A stretch of DNA of 64,000 nucleotides, taken from the NCBI GenBank assembly GCA_023213395.1, contig CM041465.1, forward strand, positions 67,835,741-67,899,740, given 5' to 3'. Positions 1 through 12,605 of the stretch are shown piece by piece. The notes below the pieces were generated by a model. That model was not told the DNA's origin, searched no databases, and was given only the letters and a program-made list of their open reading frames with translations. The translations under genes and the position numbers were made by a program. The DNA is from Cycas panzhihuaensis. Its lineage: Eukaryota > Cycadophyta. Positions within the stretch are counted from its first letter, which is position 1. Each line of letters opens with the position of its first letter.

Positions 1-2495
1 ATGGGAACGGTCTTCAGAAGTACTGGGATTTTTGGAGGAGGGACCTCCAAAAGAGGATCAAGGTGAAGTGTGGAAAAAGATGCATCATTTATCTCTTTAG
101 CTACTTGAGACCAGGTTATGGCATATAATGCCGTGGTCTCAAGCATTTGGATGACTTTCTTTCCCTTATTTTGGGATTAAGAGGGTGAAGGAGTATGGCA
201 GTCAGGAGAACCGAAAGGAGAGGATGAGTCCCTTATACCCTTCCCTTTGGCTTGCGAAGGGCAAGGGTTTGGGGACCTCCCTCTATTTTGATTACCCTTT
301 TGTTGGTTCTTGTGATCATGTTCCCCATGTTTCGGGAAGGGATCCTTATGGACGAGCTAGTCTAGGTTGGGCCTAGATCCCCATTTAGGAGAAGAATCAT
401 ATTGTGAGGTGGCTCTAAGGTGCTGGGCCTAGCATTATGAATCTTTGTGGAAACATTCCCCATGGATGGAACACCATTTCTTCTCTAGAGAGGACTCAGG
501 CTTCCTTGTTTGAGAAGATTGGGTGTTACCACCCTTGAAGAGAGCAGCTTGAGAGGCTTGGTGAATAGGTTTGTGTGAAGTAGGCAATGAAGGAGTTTGG
601 AGTTTCAGCTCCTTCATGGTATGTTCGAAGGAACGTACAGTACAAGTAAGGGGGTCTAGGGTCTTCTCCGTTGGGTGAGAAGAAGACCTAGGTGGTTGTT
701 GGACCTTAGTTTCATGGGGTGGTGGAGGTGCCTCACGCTAATGTGAGGGCTTGAGATGCTTATTGAGACCCACTTGGATCTCAATGGCCTCAAGCACCAA
801 ACACTTGGCTATGGAAGAGTCACATGTCATTACTGCCATTTTAAGGACTTCAATGTAGACTTCTAGGTAAAGAGCATTAATAAAGAGGTCTCTCTTCAAC
901 TCCTTACACAAGGTTGCTTTGGTGGAATGAAGAAGGTCATGGAAACGCCTCACAAAGTCACGATTCATCTCATTGTGACCTTGTTTAAGAGATAAGAGGG
1001 CTTTCATTCCACTTTGGAAAGGACAAGCTACATTAAAATAGTTGACAGATTCATCCACGAGTTGTTGGAATAAAAAGATAAAATGTGCTGGCAGGTGATA
1101 AAACCACTTAAAGGCATCGCCTTGAAGAGAACGTGGGAAGAGTTTCACGAGTATGTGATCATAAACCCAATAATTGATGCATGCCATAGAAAAATTATGA
1201 ATATACTTCGTTGGGTCTTGTGATGAGGTCCCATCAAATTTAGGGACCTTGGGAGGGTGAGGCGGTAAGTTGGTTCTTAGCACCTCAATGGATAGAGGTG
1301 TTAATCTATAGTCCATAAAGGGGCATGCCCTTGATTAGACTGTAGGATCGACAAGAGGTGGTAGAGGAAGTGGACAAGGTTACCCAAACCTTCCTTGAGA
1401 GATTTGGTTCGAAAGGGGATATGGACCTCCTCTTGTTTGATGGAAAGGAACCAATCCCACATTCAAAGGTATTTGCATAGGAGCATATGGGTATGAGGGA
1501 CCCATCCCCCCTTACGGGAACACCCCTTATTGGTAAGGAGCTTGAGAGATAGTGCCTTAGGAAGGGGATTGCCCTCCTTGTGAAGGAACAACATGCGAGA
1601 AGGCATAAGAGGATAGAGTGATGGGGTGAGGAATTGAGTTTTGCCCGTATGGGCCACCTATGGCTGGTGCGATACCATATGGGTGTAAAGGGTCTACCCC
1701 ATAAGCTAAAAGGGGATTTCCCTTGCCATATCTCCACGGTTAAGAAGTGTAATCTAGAGGCACATAAAGGGAGGGATCCCTAAGTTGCGGTTGGGAATAT
1801 GTGGGGACGGGCCCCACATGGCTAATAAGAGGGGCACATGTGGGTCCCCTAGATCTAACTGGAGGTGGATGTACAATAGTGGGTTAGGGTGTTGTCGTTT
1901 AATTTGAAAGAGACATACTCATCCCAAGTTGGGAAAAGGATATACCTTGGGTGGTCCCTAAGGAGCACAGACCACAAGGAGAGGAGGATGAAGCAAAGGA
2001 TGCCCTTATGGTAGATAAGGGAGTCGAACGGGACGGACGAGGAGGAGTGGATATAGAGTAAGTAAGCACAATGCTTCGTAGGATATCCTCGAACTACTTG
2101 GGACGTGATTAGAGGTGGGTAGTTTGGAAGCACTGGTTTAGTGCTTCCACGACATCCACGGGAGGGGTGTCCGCCTGATTATAAGAGGTAGAAGGGTCCT
2201 CATATGAGGTAGACACTACAGGACAGTCCTCATGAGGATCGCCCCCAAAATATTGGCATTCTAATGGAGAGGATGCCTCCACCTCATGAGTAGAGAGGTG
2301 GTGGACTTGTGGGTGGCCTTGCTCATCTGAGTAAGTGATAGGATCCTCACCCTCTTGGGTGGGCCCTTGGAAAGAGGTAAAAGGCTCATGAGATTCAGAT
2401 ACATAAGTATGGTATGCCCAATCTGAAGGGAGTCCCTCCATGGTCAAGTCAGAATCCGACGAAGGAAGGGGATGATAAAAGGGATCTTCCAACAA
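1..2495 (-). pseudogene. gag: gag of Tat element A (degenerate)
   Basis: Structural polyprotein forming the virus-like particle. The likely start is at 2495 (begins MLEDPFYHPLP), in the same place relative to the primer site as in B. The N-terminal third is acidic and Ser/Pro rich, followed by a Pro/Gly/Tyr-rich stretch (about 2100-1320). The Retrotrans_gag-like core lies at 1316-738 (MDYRLTPLSIEVLRTNLPPH, then a stretch around SLKQGHNEMNRDFVRRFHDL). A zinc-binding motif of the C-x2-H-x4-H-x4-C type follows near 460-420 (WCSIHGECFH). Frameshifts and stops break it into several frames. The frame breaks mean no intact protein; homology to B, C and D makes the call secure. Confidence 0.85.
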
Positions 2496-2669
2496 AGAGG
2501 GAAGGCCTCATAAGTGACGTGAGAATCGTCACATACAAGTTCTACTTATAGGTTAGAAGAAATAGATAGTAGGGGTGTGAGTGTCGGGGCTACCTAACAA
2601 ACCAAAGAGAGCTGCCAGGAAGGAAGTAGCACCAACAAGAAGGGAGAGAGGATTGATCCCTTATTATCG

Positions 2670-2690
2670 GTTCCTCAGTATGGTCACCAA
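2670..2690 (-). other. Primer-binding site of element A
   Basis: Directly inside the LTR end (minus strand ...GATTCTA) comes TTGGTGACCATACTGAGG. The same position in B and C reads as a related sequence with the shared core GACCATACTGG. Position and TGG-like start fit a tRNA primer site. I cannot assign the tRNA from memory. Confidence 0.6.
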
Positions 2691-4830
2691 TAGAATCACA
2701 CCTTCAGGGGGAGGGGCAAGGGGTATCTATACTTAGATGAGGTCAATCCAAACTATCAAAACTATGGTGGCTAAGGACCTACAATAGTAAGTGAAAGCAA
2801 ATACCTATAAAGGGTGTTCATGCATCAGAACATAGGTTCGAGACCTAAAAATGGCGCGTGAACTCCTTTGAGGTGACTCTACTTTGGTTTGGAGTGATAG
2901 GTAAGTGAGGAAGAGTCTCAGTTTCCTAAGTAACCCCATAAGAGGCCCTCTCGTCCTTGGATGGCCGAAGGAAAGAGGAGAGAAAGGGTGACGGAAGAGC
3001 TTCTCACATGGGAAAAAGATATGAAGGGGGTGGATCTAGGCAAGAAATAAAGGTAGTATGCACTCGTAAAGGGATCAGGAAGGAGACCAATCCTACGGGT
3101 GCAGGACTGACCTGAAGGTCATTTTAAGATGACCTAGCCATAATGAGTAGGGCACCAACCAAAGGAAAAGAGGAGCCACAAAAAGGAGATGCCCTTAAGG
3201 CACTCACCTAAGGTGGTCTTAGGAGTATGAGTTGATGGTAGGGATGTTTTAATAATGTTTCATGTGGGTTGTTGTACAAGGTGTGTAATGAAGAGGTTGT
3301 GTATGCGACAATGTATTCTTGTAAGAAAGTTCTTTTAAACAAAGGAAAATAATAGCATAAACAAAACCACTCAATCACTCATGCATGCATATCTTCAATC
3401 TCATTAACTTCCAAATATGAAGAAAGAGGAGAATTGACAAGGTATCTATGTGTGATGCAGGATATATGCAAAGAATGCAAGTTCAACAACCCGTATAACA
3501 AGTAGTTGTGTAACAAATATGATCCCTATCCTATGCACTTTTCCAGGCAAGAAAGCAAGCTAACTAAGTGCAAATGACATATGCAAATTCCCTTTCTTTT
3601 CATTCCCTTTAAGTGATATGTGGGGGTGAAGGGAAGAAAGCGAAAGAAGAGGACTAGAGGGAAGTGGGAGCGTACCTAGAGGCCAAGTAGCTGAAGGAGC
3701 ACTACCCCTTACCGTATTCACTTTCCTCGTGTTGCCCCCAACTACAAATAGTGTGACAGAGTGGTGCCAGTGAAGGTGGATAGGGGCTTCCTTACCTTTC
3801 CCAAATCAAAAGGAAAAAGCAGAAAAGAAAAAGAAAGAATCATAACAAAAAGGACTCAAAAGAACTGGCGATCGGAAAGATAGGGATGTACCTAGATCGA
3901 AATGCCTTTTTCTTCTTTATGCGTAGCAAGGAGGAAACCCGCAACCAAGTAATATTTGTTATTTCCACGGGGTAGCAAGAACACAAGGGATATATATGCA
4001 ATATATAGAATAATATAATGTAAACTATCTAAGTCAAAAGAAACATTTGCAACATAAGATCAACTCTCAACTCCTTTTTATACTAATTTGTAAAATAATA
4101 CGGAAAAGGGGGTAAGAGGAAAAGGGGTATGGTTAGCCTTGGAATGGCTAACCCTCTGGATCTATAGTACTCCATGCTGTCCAAGTACTAAGGTGATAAA
4201 GAGAAAGACCTTGGAAAGCAAGCAACAAGTTATAGATAGAGTTGTATTTATCGTCAATGTTGCAAAAAATGTAGAGAGTTGTTCTGACACATGGACCTAT
4301 GTTCTGACACATGGACAAGGAAAAAGAAAGAGTCATAACAAAAAGGACTCAAAAGAACTGGCGATCAGAAAGGTAGGGACGTACCTAGATCGAAATGCCT
4401 TTTTCTTCTCTATGCATAGCAAGGAGGAAACCCGCAACCAAGTAATGTTTGTCATTTCCACGAGGCAGCAAAAACACAAGGAATATATATGCAATATATA
4501 GAATAATATAATGCAAACTATCTAAGTCAAAAGAAACATTTGCAACATAAGATCAACTCTCAACTCCTTTTTATACTAATTTGTAAAATAATACGAAAAA
4601 GGGGGTAAGAGGAAAAGGGGTATGGTTAGCCTTGGAATGGCTAACCCTCTGGATCTACAGTACTCCACGCTATCCAAGTACTAAGGTGATAAAGAGAAAG
4701 ACCTTAGGAAGCAAGCAACAAGTTATGGACAGAGTTGTATTTGTCGTCAATGTTGCAAAAAATGTAAAGAGCAACTTTTACTTCTTGTTGTTCTGACACA
4801 TGAACCTATGTTCTGACACATGGACACCCT
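2691..4830 (-). repeat. 5' LTR of Tat element A (truncated, internally duplicated)
   Basis: Homologous to the 3.08-kb LTR of element B (26672-29752), starting at the same base next to the primer site. It includes the conserved hairpin motif near 2835 and the purine-rich blocks around 2940-3200. Homology stops near 4830, so the outer third of the LTR, including its TG start, is missing. Part of it (3828-4830) is tandemly duplicated. Confidence 0.85.
3828..4830. repeat. Tandem duplication inside LTR of element A
   Basis: 3828-4320 is repeated at 4321-4830 with few differences and a unit of about 493-509 bp. Each unit ends in a short doubled sequence of about 20 bp containing GTTCTGACACATGGA, which is not present in the other LTRs of the family. 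Confidence 0.85.
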
Positions 4831-5059
4831 TTACAGGTGATCATTTTTCCTTATTCTTATAAATCCTTTGGCCATGAATTTGTTAGTTATGTTGACCCGA
4901 TCTCTTCTAATTTGGTGACCCCCTAAAGGTATGATTCCAACTAGGAGACCCATGATTGAAATAAAGTTATTGAAGATTTCAAGAGTTTAGTAGAGACCAA
5001 GGCTCGAGGGATCAAATTGAAGCTTTGAGAAAATAGCTAGAGCATTGTTACATCCTTAA

Positions 5060-5589
5060 AAGGCTAGTGGTAGATTCTCTTATCTATTCATTATCCCCCT
5101 CAGGCGAATACTCAATGAAGCATAGGTACCTATTTTTATGTTTAAAAAAAGGGCCCAAAAAAATTCAATGTTAGAGAGGGTGTGGAGACTAGGGCTGCTT
5201 CCCAAAGTCACAGTGTTTTGGTGGCTTTATCTCAGAAATAGAATTCTTATTATGGATAACCTAAGGAAGAGGGGTTTCATGATGGTTAATAGATATGTTT
5301 TATGTCAGGAAGTGAAGGAATCTACAGACCACATCCTACTGCATTATGATTATTCCAAAAATGTTTGGAGTCTCATGTGGGCCTATTTTGGAATTGAGTG
5401 GGTAATTTCTAGAACTATTAAGGAGCAACTCCTTATATAGAAAATTCCTTTTAAATGTAGGACTTTGAGGAACCTATGGTAAATATATTTACCCATGATG
5501 ATGTGGAATCTATAAAAGGAAAGAAACAAAAGGATCTTTGAAGAAAAACATATGGATATGATAAAACTCTTTAGTATAACTCTGATGGA
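5060..5589 (+). pseudogene. LINE ORF2 fragment: RT zinc-binding domain
   Basis: The open stretch 5138-5440 reads ...LPKVTVFWWLYLRNRILIMD followed by NLRKRGFMMVNRYVLCQEV and a DHILLHYD segment. This is the pattern of the zf-RVT domain (P-K-V-x2-F-W-W, N-L-x2-R-G, C-x2-C, H-x2-L-H). The preceding segment (LSPSGEYSMK, about 5090) is in another frame, so there is a frameshift. The second metal pair is degraded (LHYD where HC is usual). The frame runs into the copia P LTR at about 5590. Confidence 0.7.
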
Positions 5590-5888
5590 TGTTAATATAT
5601 CAAGGTCATTAGATTAATTATATGAAGGTGACTTTAGGTTAGCTAAGTCATATAGTTAAATATAATTTCATTTATATTTATGTGTAATTTTGGAATCATG
5701 TCATTAGGTAAGAAACTCCTTTGGAAACCCTAATGCACATCCTCTGATATATAATTCTGAATGTGAAAGATAAAGTCATAATTCTTACCTCTCAATTTTT
5801 CTCTCGATCTTGTTCTTTTTATTTTGCTCTTATTATGTGCCATTGTTTTAGTATAGTGGAGTGTGACAACTAGATCCTTTACCTAACA
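5590..5888 (+). repeat. 5' LTR of copia P
   Basis: Begins TGTTAATATATC and ends ...CCTAACA. It matches 12901-13199. A TATATAA box at 5748-5754 is the likely promoter. Confidence 0.9.
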
Positions 5889-5890
5889 AC

Positions 5891-5903
5891 TGGTATCAAA
5901 GCC
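5891..5903 (+). other. Primer-binding site of copia P (tRNA-iMet)
   Basis: TGGTATCAAAGCC two bases inside the LTR. It differs at one base from the common initiator tRNA-Met complement TGGTATCAGAGCC. Confidence 0.9.
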
Positions 5904-7950
5904 ATTATTGGCCACATTTCCCCATTAAGCTTACACAGAGCCATTAATGTCTCTCACTCACAATTCATGTGAGGTTGAGAGCTTATTTGAGAACTTTTTT
6001 TTGTATTAGAGAGCTTAAAATTATATTATTTTATATGTTGCTATATTTTCTATGTGTAGAAAATTTTAGAGGTGAAAAAGACAAATTTTAGAAGTTGTTT
6101 GGTTGCCAAAATAGCCCTAGAAACATTAAAGGCCTAAAATTTTATGAAAATTTTGACCATATTAGATTTTGATAAAATTTGATGTGTAGGGTTGCCTTAC
6201 TAAGAGGATCATTTTTATATTTTAGGGCATCTTTAGATTCAACTTACAACAGCCAGTTTTATCTAAAGCAAAAGGTCAAAATTTATGGATGAGTGACCTA
6301 AGGTATTTTTCTCAATGAAATCCTTTAAATATGAACCAAAAATATAAAAAATATTTTGAGGGATCTAGTATATTTATGTCTTAAGAGTATTTTGAAATAA
6401 ATCTCATTGAATTTTATCTACTAGTTAATGAGATCTTTGTAGTTTTTTTATGGATGTTGAATCTACTTACTCAATCCTACAAAAAACATTACGAGGGTAT
6501 TTTTGGTAGTTTTTGTACCATTTTTGGAGCTACTATGGAAAGAAAAGTTGATGTATATATCAAGATGAATCTTTTGACATATTCAAGTTTAGATTCTGAG
6601 ATAATAAATCTGGCAAGATTCTACTTTTGTGCTTTTTTCAAGCAAAAATTTTTTATGCCTTTTTAGAAATTTGACTTCACTATCTTATCAGAAACAATAT
6701 TATGAATAGTTTTTACTTCTTTCATATATTAAAATTCTATCGTTTAAGCCTCCATATTTGTAACTTTTAAAAAATTGTACTTATTTATTATTATTTATAA
6801 ATTTTATGAAAAAAAAAATCACAAAATAGAGCAAAATAGTATGCATCTAGATTTTAAAAAATCAGTATTTTAGTGACAAGTTGATTTATTTTTAACCCTT
6901 TGTGGCTTTTATATTGAAATTTCTAAAAATATATTTAAAAACATTGTACAAAAGTAAGAGAAACCTTGGATCAGAAGTAACATATGGTTCCTCTACTAAA
7001 TTTAATATGCTCTTTCTATTTTCACACATAACATAAAGCAGCAACAATAACAAAGCAAACAAGCAAAGTAAGAAAATATATTTGTCATCTTTCTATTTTA
7101 GTTTCTAGTTATTTAGAAACAACTTACATTATTTCCTAAAAGAAACCTCATCTATATGACTTATATCATTAATTCTTGACTTGTGTGTACACTCACCTCA
7201 GTTGAAATAGACCACACTTGGCTAAAGTCTAGGCCCTAAGAGAGGTATGAGTATCATACCAGATCTATTCTTAATTGGAAAAGTGATGAAGGGATAGGTT
7301 AGCCATACCTACAACATCTAATCAGGATAATCATGATAACCACTTGGAAAAACTAAAAATTTTAATCAAGATTAAAATATACCTAGTCTAATATTTGTCA
7401 TAGCTGTAGGATATATATGTACCATTTGACTCTTCAAAGGAGGTATATAACTACTCATTGGTAAAGTAGGTGAGGACTAGGAGTACCTAGGCTCTATTGT
7501 GACTTGTATTTCATCACCAAACGTAAGAGCAAGTATCGCAAGTAAAAGTCCTAATACGTATACTAGAAGCCCCCTTAAGCATCGATCTCTCAACTACTTT
7601 GGACTTAAGATAGAGGTTTGGGTTTTATTATACATCTTACATTAGACTTAGTTTTTTAGTTATATGCACCTATATATTAGCTTCTAATTGGCCATAATCT
7701 TAATTTTATGATCACATGACATATTATTTATCTTTGTAATCCTTATATTACTATTTGTATACATCATTAAACCTTACTATGTCAAAAGTATTTACCACAA
7801 ATGTTGGTGGCCTATTATCATTTCTTACTACTTAATCATATTTCTCCCTACTATGCCAGGTGTATCATCCACACATGTCAATGGCATTTTCATTTACTAT
7901 TTCTTCATTATCTATTTTACTTCATCATCTTCACTATGTCTTCTTAATTT
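5904..7950 (+). other. Unrecognised AT-rich leader of copia P
   Basis: About 2 kb between primer site and the first gag-like sequence. It is very AT rich and holds one 70-codon open stretch (6454-6666) with no recognisable domain. It may be a long untranslated leader, a decayed gag start, or a further insertion. No LTR, terminal repeat or domain was seen. Confidence 0.4.
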
Positions 7951-9540
7951 AAGTAGAATGTAAATTATATCTTAAAAAAGAAAGATAATTGGGATCTATG
8001 GTATACTAGAGTCAATAATGTTGCTAAGTATGAAGGCCTTTGGAGATCCTATCTATAGCTTACACATGTTATTCTTGTGATAAAAATGGTACCTGCCTCT
8101 ATAGGAATGCCACCTATAGCTCTAATAGATCCTATAGTTAAACTATAATGGGAAATCGATGATGAGAAGATTCATGCAGGTATTCTATTGGTGACTGATC
8201 ACTCCTTACACAATCTAATTGATGAAGAACAACACAATATAGCTTAAAAAGTCTTCAAGGTTCTTAAAAAGAATTTTGATGTAAAGTTTGGCCTTGAATT
8301 TATTCATCTAGTCTTAAAGATGAATAAGACAAATATGTAGAAGGGATGTAAATATGAAATAATCAACCTTCTTCAACCAATCAAACAAGCAATAGATAAA
8401 GATTTTAAGACCCAATATATTACATAGGCATTCCTCATACAGTCCTATCTATATATATCTGATTATAAGAACTTGCTTGGAAGTCTTCAATCAAGTGGAA
8501 CACTGAAGACACTTAACTTCAAAGCTCTTACAGAGAAGTTTATAGAATTTGATAAGACCATTGATACTAATTTTGTAACTTCATATCCTCTTCTGGATGT
8601 AGCTTTTGACATGGAAGAAGAAGTATACTTCTCAAAGAAATAGGGTCCCTCTCATTGTAAAGAAAATAACTAAGCACAAGGTAGAGGACGAGGTAGAGAA
8701 AATCAGCTACAAGGTCAACAAAACCCTCAACAATAGTAGCTTAGATAGTCTCAAGGCCAAGCACCACCTTTTAATGCAATATAGTCAGGCCAAACCAGTA
8801 CTTTAGGAACTAGAAATCATATTATCATGTGAGAAAGGTACAATAGGAAAGGACTCCTTGTAAAGGATTACCGTATACTTGCATATAAGTTGCCTAAATT
8901 TCAATAGAAATACAAAGCTTACAATATTAATTAAATATATGAAGAATGGTTTGGTAGCACAGGTTTTGCTCAAGCATACATTCAAAGACTTAAAGGAAGA
9001 ACCATTGATCAAACCAAGAGGTATTTTAAAGCTTATTATAGTTATGCCACTTGTGATCTTAAATCACCAATATAAATCCCTCTTAAGAGTTGTAAATAGC
9101 ATAACTTCAAATACCTCCTTATGGATCATGGATACAATTATGACATAACATATGACCTACAATCAAGATCTATATCAAACTTTTGATTCTAATATATATG
9201 GTGTCATTCATATGACTGAAAAATCCCAACAACTGGTTGAAGGTATTAGAAACATATGCCTAAAACTCTCAAGCTTGAGAGACTTTACACTACTTGATGT
9301 CTTGTATATTCCTAATCTAAAATAAAACTTACTCTCTTTATCCACTCTTGTCTCCTGTGGATTCAATCTTAGTGTTACCGTAAATGGCCAAACTCTCTAG
9401 GTCATTCACCCTCTAACAAATTGAGTGGTCTTAACTAAAAAGATTACTAGCAAATTATTTAAGTTGAATGACTCCCCGTCTTCTGAATCTAATTATGCTC
9501 AAAGCCCTTGTGCTGATGAAGACTTTACTTTCAATACTAC
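7951..9540 (+). pseudogene. copia P gag-like region and protease (degenerate)
   Basis: From about 7980 a translation with many in-frame TAA/TAG codons runs NWDLWYTRVNNVAKYEG and on through a helical, Lys-rich segment to about 8640; position makes it gag, but the family match is weak. At about 9110-9330 a copia protease-like segment is clear: SLWIMDTIMT then HMTY, and later LDVLYIPNLK and LLSLSTL, as in other copia proteases. The catalytic D-S-G triplet is corrupted (D-T-I). Stops and frameshifts make it non-functional. Confidence 0.6.
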
Positions 9541-10440
9541 TTTGACACATCCTAAGCTGTCCTTATAAGCTCTTTGGCATACTCACATGGGCCATATTCA
9601 TATCAATTGACTTACAGATCTTTGCCATACCCTTCTAAGTCTACCCAAGTTCTCCTCCAAGCCTTGTAAATGTAAAGCATGTATTATAGACAAATCTCAT
9701 AGATAACCATTTATCGATAGTTAGTGGAAATCAAGTCATCCTCTTCAATTGGTATACTTTGATCTATGTAGAACCAATGCTTATTCCATCATTGAAGTAG
9801 AAATTATATTATATATCTTTTATTGATGATTTTACCAAGAAAGTATAGGTGGCTTTTCTGACTGGGAAAGATAAGGCATTTGGTGTTTTTAAAGCTTTTA
9901 AAGCTCATACTGAAAAGGAGTTAGGTTATTAGATCAAGTATCTCAAAATAGATAATAGTAGAGAATATACCTCTACTAAGTTTAAAACCTATCTACGAGA
10001 CAACAACATCAAGCATCATACTACAATAGTAGGTGCCCTCCAACAGAATGGAGTTACCAAGTGCATGAATAGGTCTATTAGAAATATGGATTTAGCTATA
10101 CTAGTTTATAAAAATATACCTACTTACCTCTAGGCAGAAGTAATTTAGACAATTATTTATTGCATGAATACTATCAGCCCATCTAAAGGAGGAACTTCTC
10201 CTAATAAAAAGTGGACTAGATAGGCCCCAACTGCCTACCACTTCAAAATATTTAGCTCAATATGTTATGCATATATACTAGATAGAGATAGAAATAAACT
10301 TCAACCCAAGGTACTTAAAGGCATCTTTGTTGGATACCCTATGGATAAGAAAGAATACAAGGTTTTTAAACATTCACAGTGGAACATTATCATCTCTAGA
10401 GATATGGTGTTTGCTAAAACAAAGGATCAATTATTATAAT
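9541..10440 (+). pseudogene. copia P integrase
   Basis: The zinc-binding start reads ALWHTHMGHIH with a CKCKAC pair (about 9570-9690). The core follows: HPLQLVYFDLC (first Asp), YLKIDNSREYTS (second Asp), then QQNGVTKCMNRS at about 10040, where the usual catalytic Glu is Lys. The conserved copia end motif GIFVGYP is at about 10325. Several stops (TAG/TAA) interrupt the frame. The function would have been joining element DNA to the host chromosome. Confidence 0.85.
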
Positions 10441-10914
10441 TAGACTCCAAAATATTGAATTGTCATTATTATACTACTACCTAATATGATATATAGATTC
10501 TAAAATTTGGGAGGGGAGACAATCAAAAGTTACTCAAACTATTGAAATCTAATAATAGAACTATGAAGGATAGCAGCTATGACTCTCAACCAATGAGTGC
10601 ACATCATGCACTACCATTTGAGAATAGTAGAGTTGACAAAGGCAAAGCAGTGGCAAATGGACTATGCTTCCCAGATGTATCAACATCCTCCTCAATAAAT
10701 ATGCAAAATGATCCTTTTTAGGGTCTAAATAAAAACTATATAGTTAGAGAAATGAAGACCTCATTCCCAACTTGAGGTTCTTATGAAGTCTGCAGCTAAA
10801 TTAAGATATACGACCTAATGAGATTAGTAAAATTGGCACTCAAAATACCTACAGAGCTAAGATATAGGAATCACTTTTTATTGAGTTAGAACTAGTAGAA
10901 TTACATCTTGCTCT

Positions 10915-12440
10915 CAGTGAAGAGCCCCTCTCATACCAAGAAGCTGTAAAACATATAACTTGAAGGAATGCCATGAATGAAGATCATCAATCTCTTATAA
11001 AAAATAGTATATGGGAGCTTGTCAACCTACCACTTAGAAGAAAGGTAGTTTGAAATAAATAGGTATATAAAAATAAATATAGATCTGATGGCACCCTTGA
11101 AAAATATAAGGCAAGGCTCGTAGAAAAGGGATTCACACAAATAAAAAACATTGAATATACTAAAATCTTTACACCTATAACTAAGTGGCCTACAATCAAA
11201 ACTCTTATGACCTTGGCAGCTTAACAGGGCTAAAAGATTCACCAGCTTGATGTAAAAACTGCATTTCTTAATGGTGATCTTAAAGAAGAAATCTACATGG
11301 CTCAGCCTAAAGGATTTTATATTATTAGTCTAGAGCATAAGGTATGTAGGCTAAAAAAGTCCTTGTACATCCTTAAACAAGCCCCTTGTGCTTGGTTTAC
11401 CAATTTTTAGAAAGAATAAGGTAACTTAGATATGAGGTTTGTGACTACTAGTATATTGATATAGTACTGTTTATCAAATGCCAAAAAGATAATGTCAATT
11501 ATCTCTTAATGTTTATGGATTATATGCTTATAATGAGGAACAATGAATAGGCAATCATCCAGCTAAAGAAGGACTTAGCTAAAATATTCAAACTGTCTGA
11601 CCTTAAGTTAATGAAATACTACTTGGGGATTGAAATTACTTAAAAAATGGTAAAATCTTTCTTTCTCAAGAAAAGTACATCAATGATCTTCTAACAAAGT
11701 TTCAATTAGAAGATACTAGAACTATAGCCACTCCAATGGAACCCAATGTCAAACTGATAGCTAATAGCAATAATCAAGAGATAGATGTAATACTTTATAG
11801 GCAACTTATAGGTAGTCTCATATATACTACTAATACAAGACATGATATTGTATACTCTATTGGTATTCCTGCTCGTTATATAACAAATCCTAAGTAGAAT
11901 CATTGGCAGATAGTAGTGTAAGTGTTGAGATACCTTAACATGACTAACAAATATAGTTTACTGTATGAACCTAATTCAAAGTTCAAACTATATATATACA
12001 TAGACTTGGACTTTGCTAGAGATAAAGACATAGAGAGATCTGCATCTAGGTATGTAACGTTTCTTCAAATAGTACCAATATCATAGAGATCTAAATGGCA
12101 AAAGACGGTTACTGATTCAACTATCGAAAATAAATACATTATTACTTCTAAGACTAGTAAGGAGGTGATATGGCTTAGGAAATTATTAGAAATATTAAAC
12201 ATCTCCTAATCAAGTTCTACTAGCCTTCATATGAATAATCAATTAGTAATCCATATGGAAAAAAATCCTATATTTTATAATCGTACCAAATATATAAGTA
12301 CGAAAGTCTACAAGATTTGAGAACTAGTTTATGATGGTATAATTTAACTAGAGTACTATCCCACAGTAGATTAAGTAGCCGATATCTTCACCAAATTGCT
12401 ACAAAACATGAAGTTTAAACAGTTCTGTAAGTAGACCAGC
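10915..12440 (+). pseudogene. copia P reverse transcriptase and RNase H
   Basis: RT (RVT_2 type) starts near SYQEAVKHITWRNAM and runs through ELVNLPLRRKVVWNKWV, KARLVEKGFTQ, FTPITKWPTIKTL and [20 protein letters not shown]. The region of the active-site Asp pair (about 11500-11530) is garbled by frameshift. The RNase H C-terminal half (12055-12440) shows ISxRSKWQKTVTDSTIE, KEVIWLRKLLE and VADIFTKLL. It is homologous to copia S at about 42837-43860 and 50253-50640. It was a copia pol; it is now broken. Confidence 0.9.
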
Positions 12441-12474
12441 CTTTAGGCCTCCATCTCTGACTAATTAAAGGAGA

Positions 12475-12605
12475 TGACAATAAGATCATCATACTCTATT
12501 CCATTCATGAAAACCGCTTATAGGTGTGAAAGAATAAGCACAAGTCTCTACTCTATCCTATTTGTGAAAACCCCATATGGGCATGGAAGAATAAGGGCTA
12601 TACTA
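12475..12605 (+). repeat. Twin 3' repeat of copia P
   Basis: Two imperfect copies 58 bp apart, at 12502 (CATTCATGAAAACCGCTTAT) and 12560 (TATTTGTGAAAACCCCATAT). They lie between the RNase H end and the polypurine tract. Copia S has the same pair with the same spacing. Confidence 0.75.

Larger units (their letters stand above)
1..4830 (-). mobile_element. Tat-type Ty3/gypsy element A, 5' part
   Basis: Minus-strand 5' portion of a large Ty3/gypsy retrotransposon: LTR (2691-4830), primer-binding site, leader and gag down to base 1. The element continues off the left edge; the last visible part is the gag-protease linker, matching element B around 24060-24000. The gag, LTR and primer site are homologous to elements B, C and D in this window, so it is one family. 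The LTR lacks its start, with homology ending near 4830. Assignment to the Tat/Ogre side of Ty3/gypsy rests on the RT and integrase of the better copies B and D. Confidence 0.85.

Noticed and set aside
185-376. Plus-strand open frame of 63 codons at the left edge
   Set aside because: It is antisense to gag of element A with no domain.
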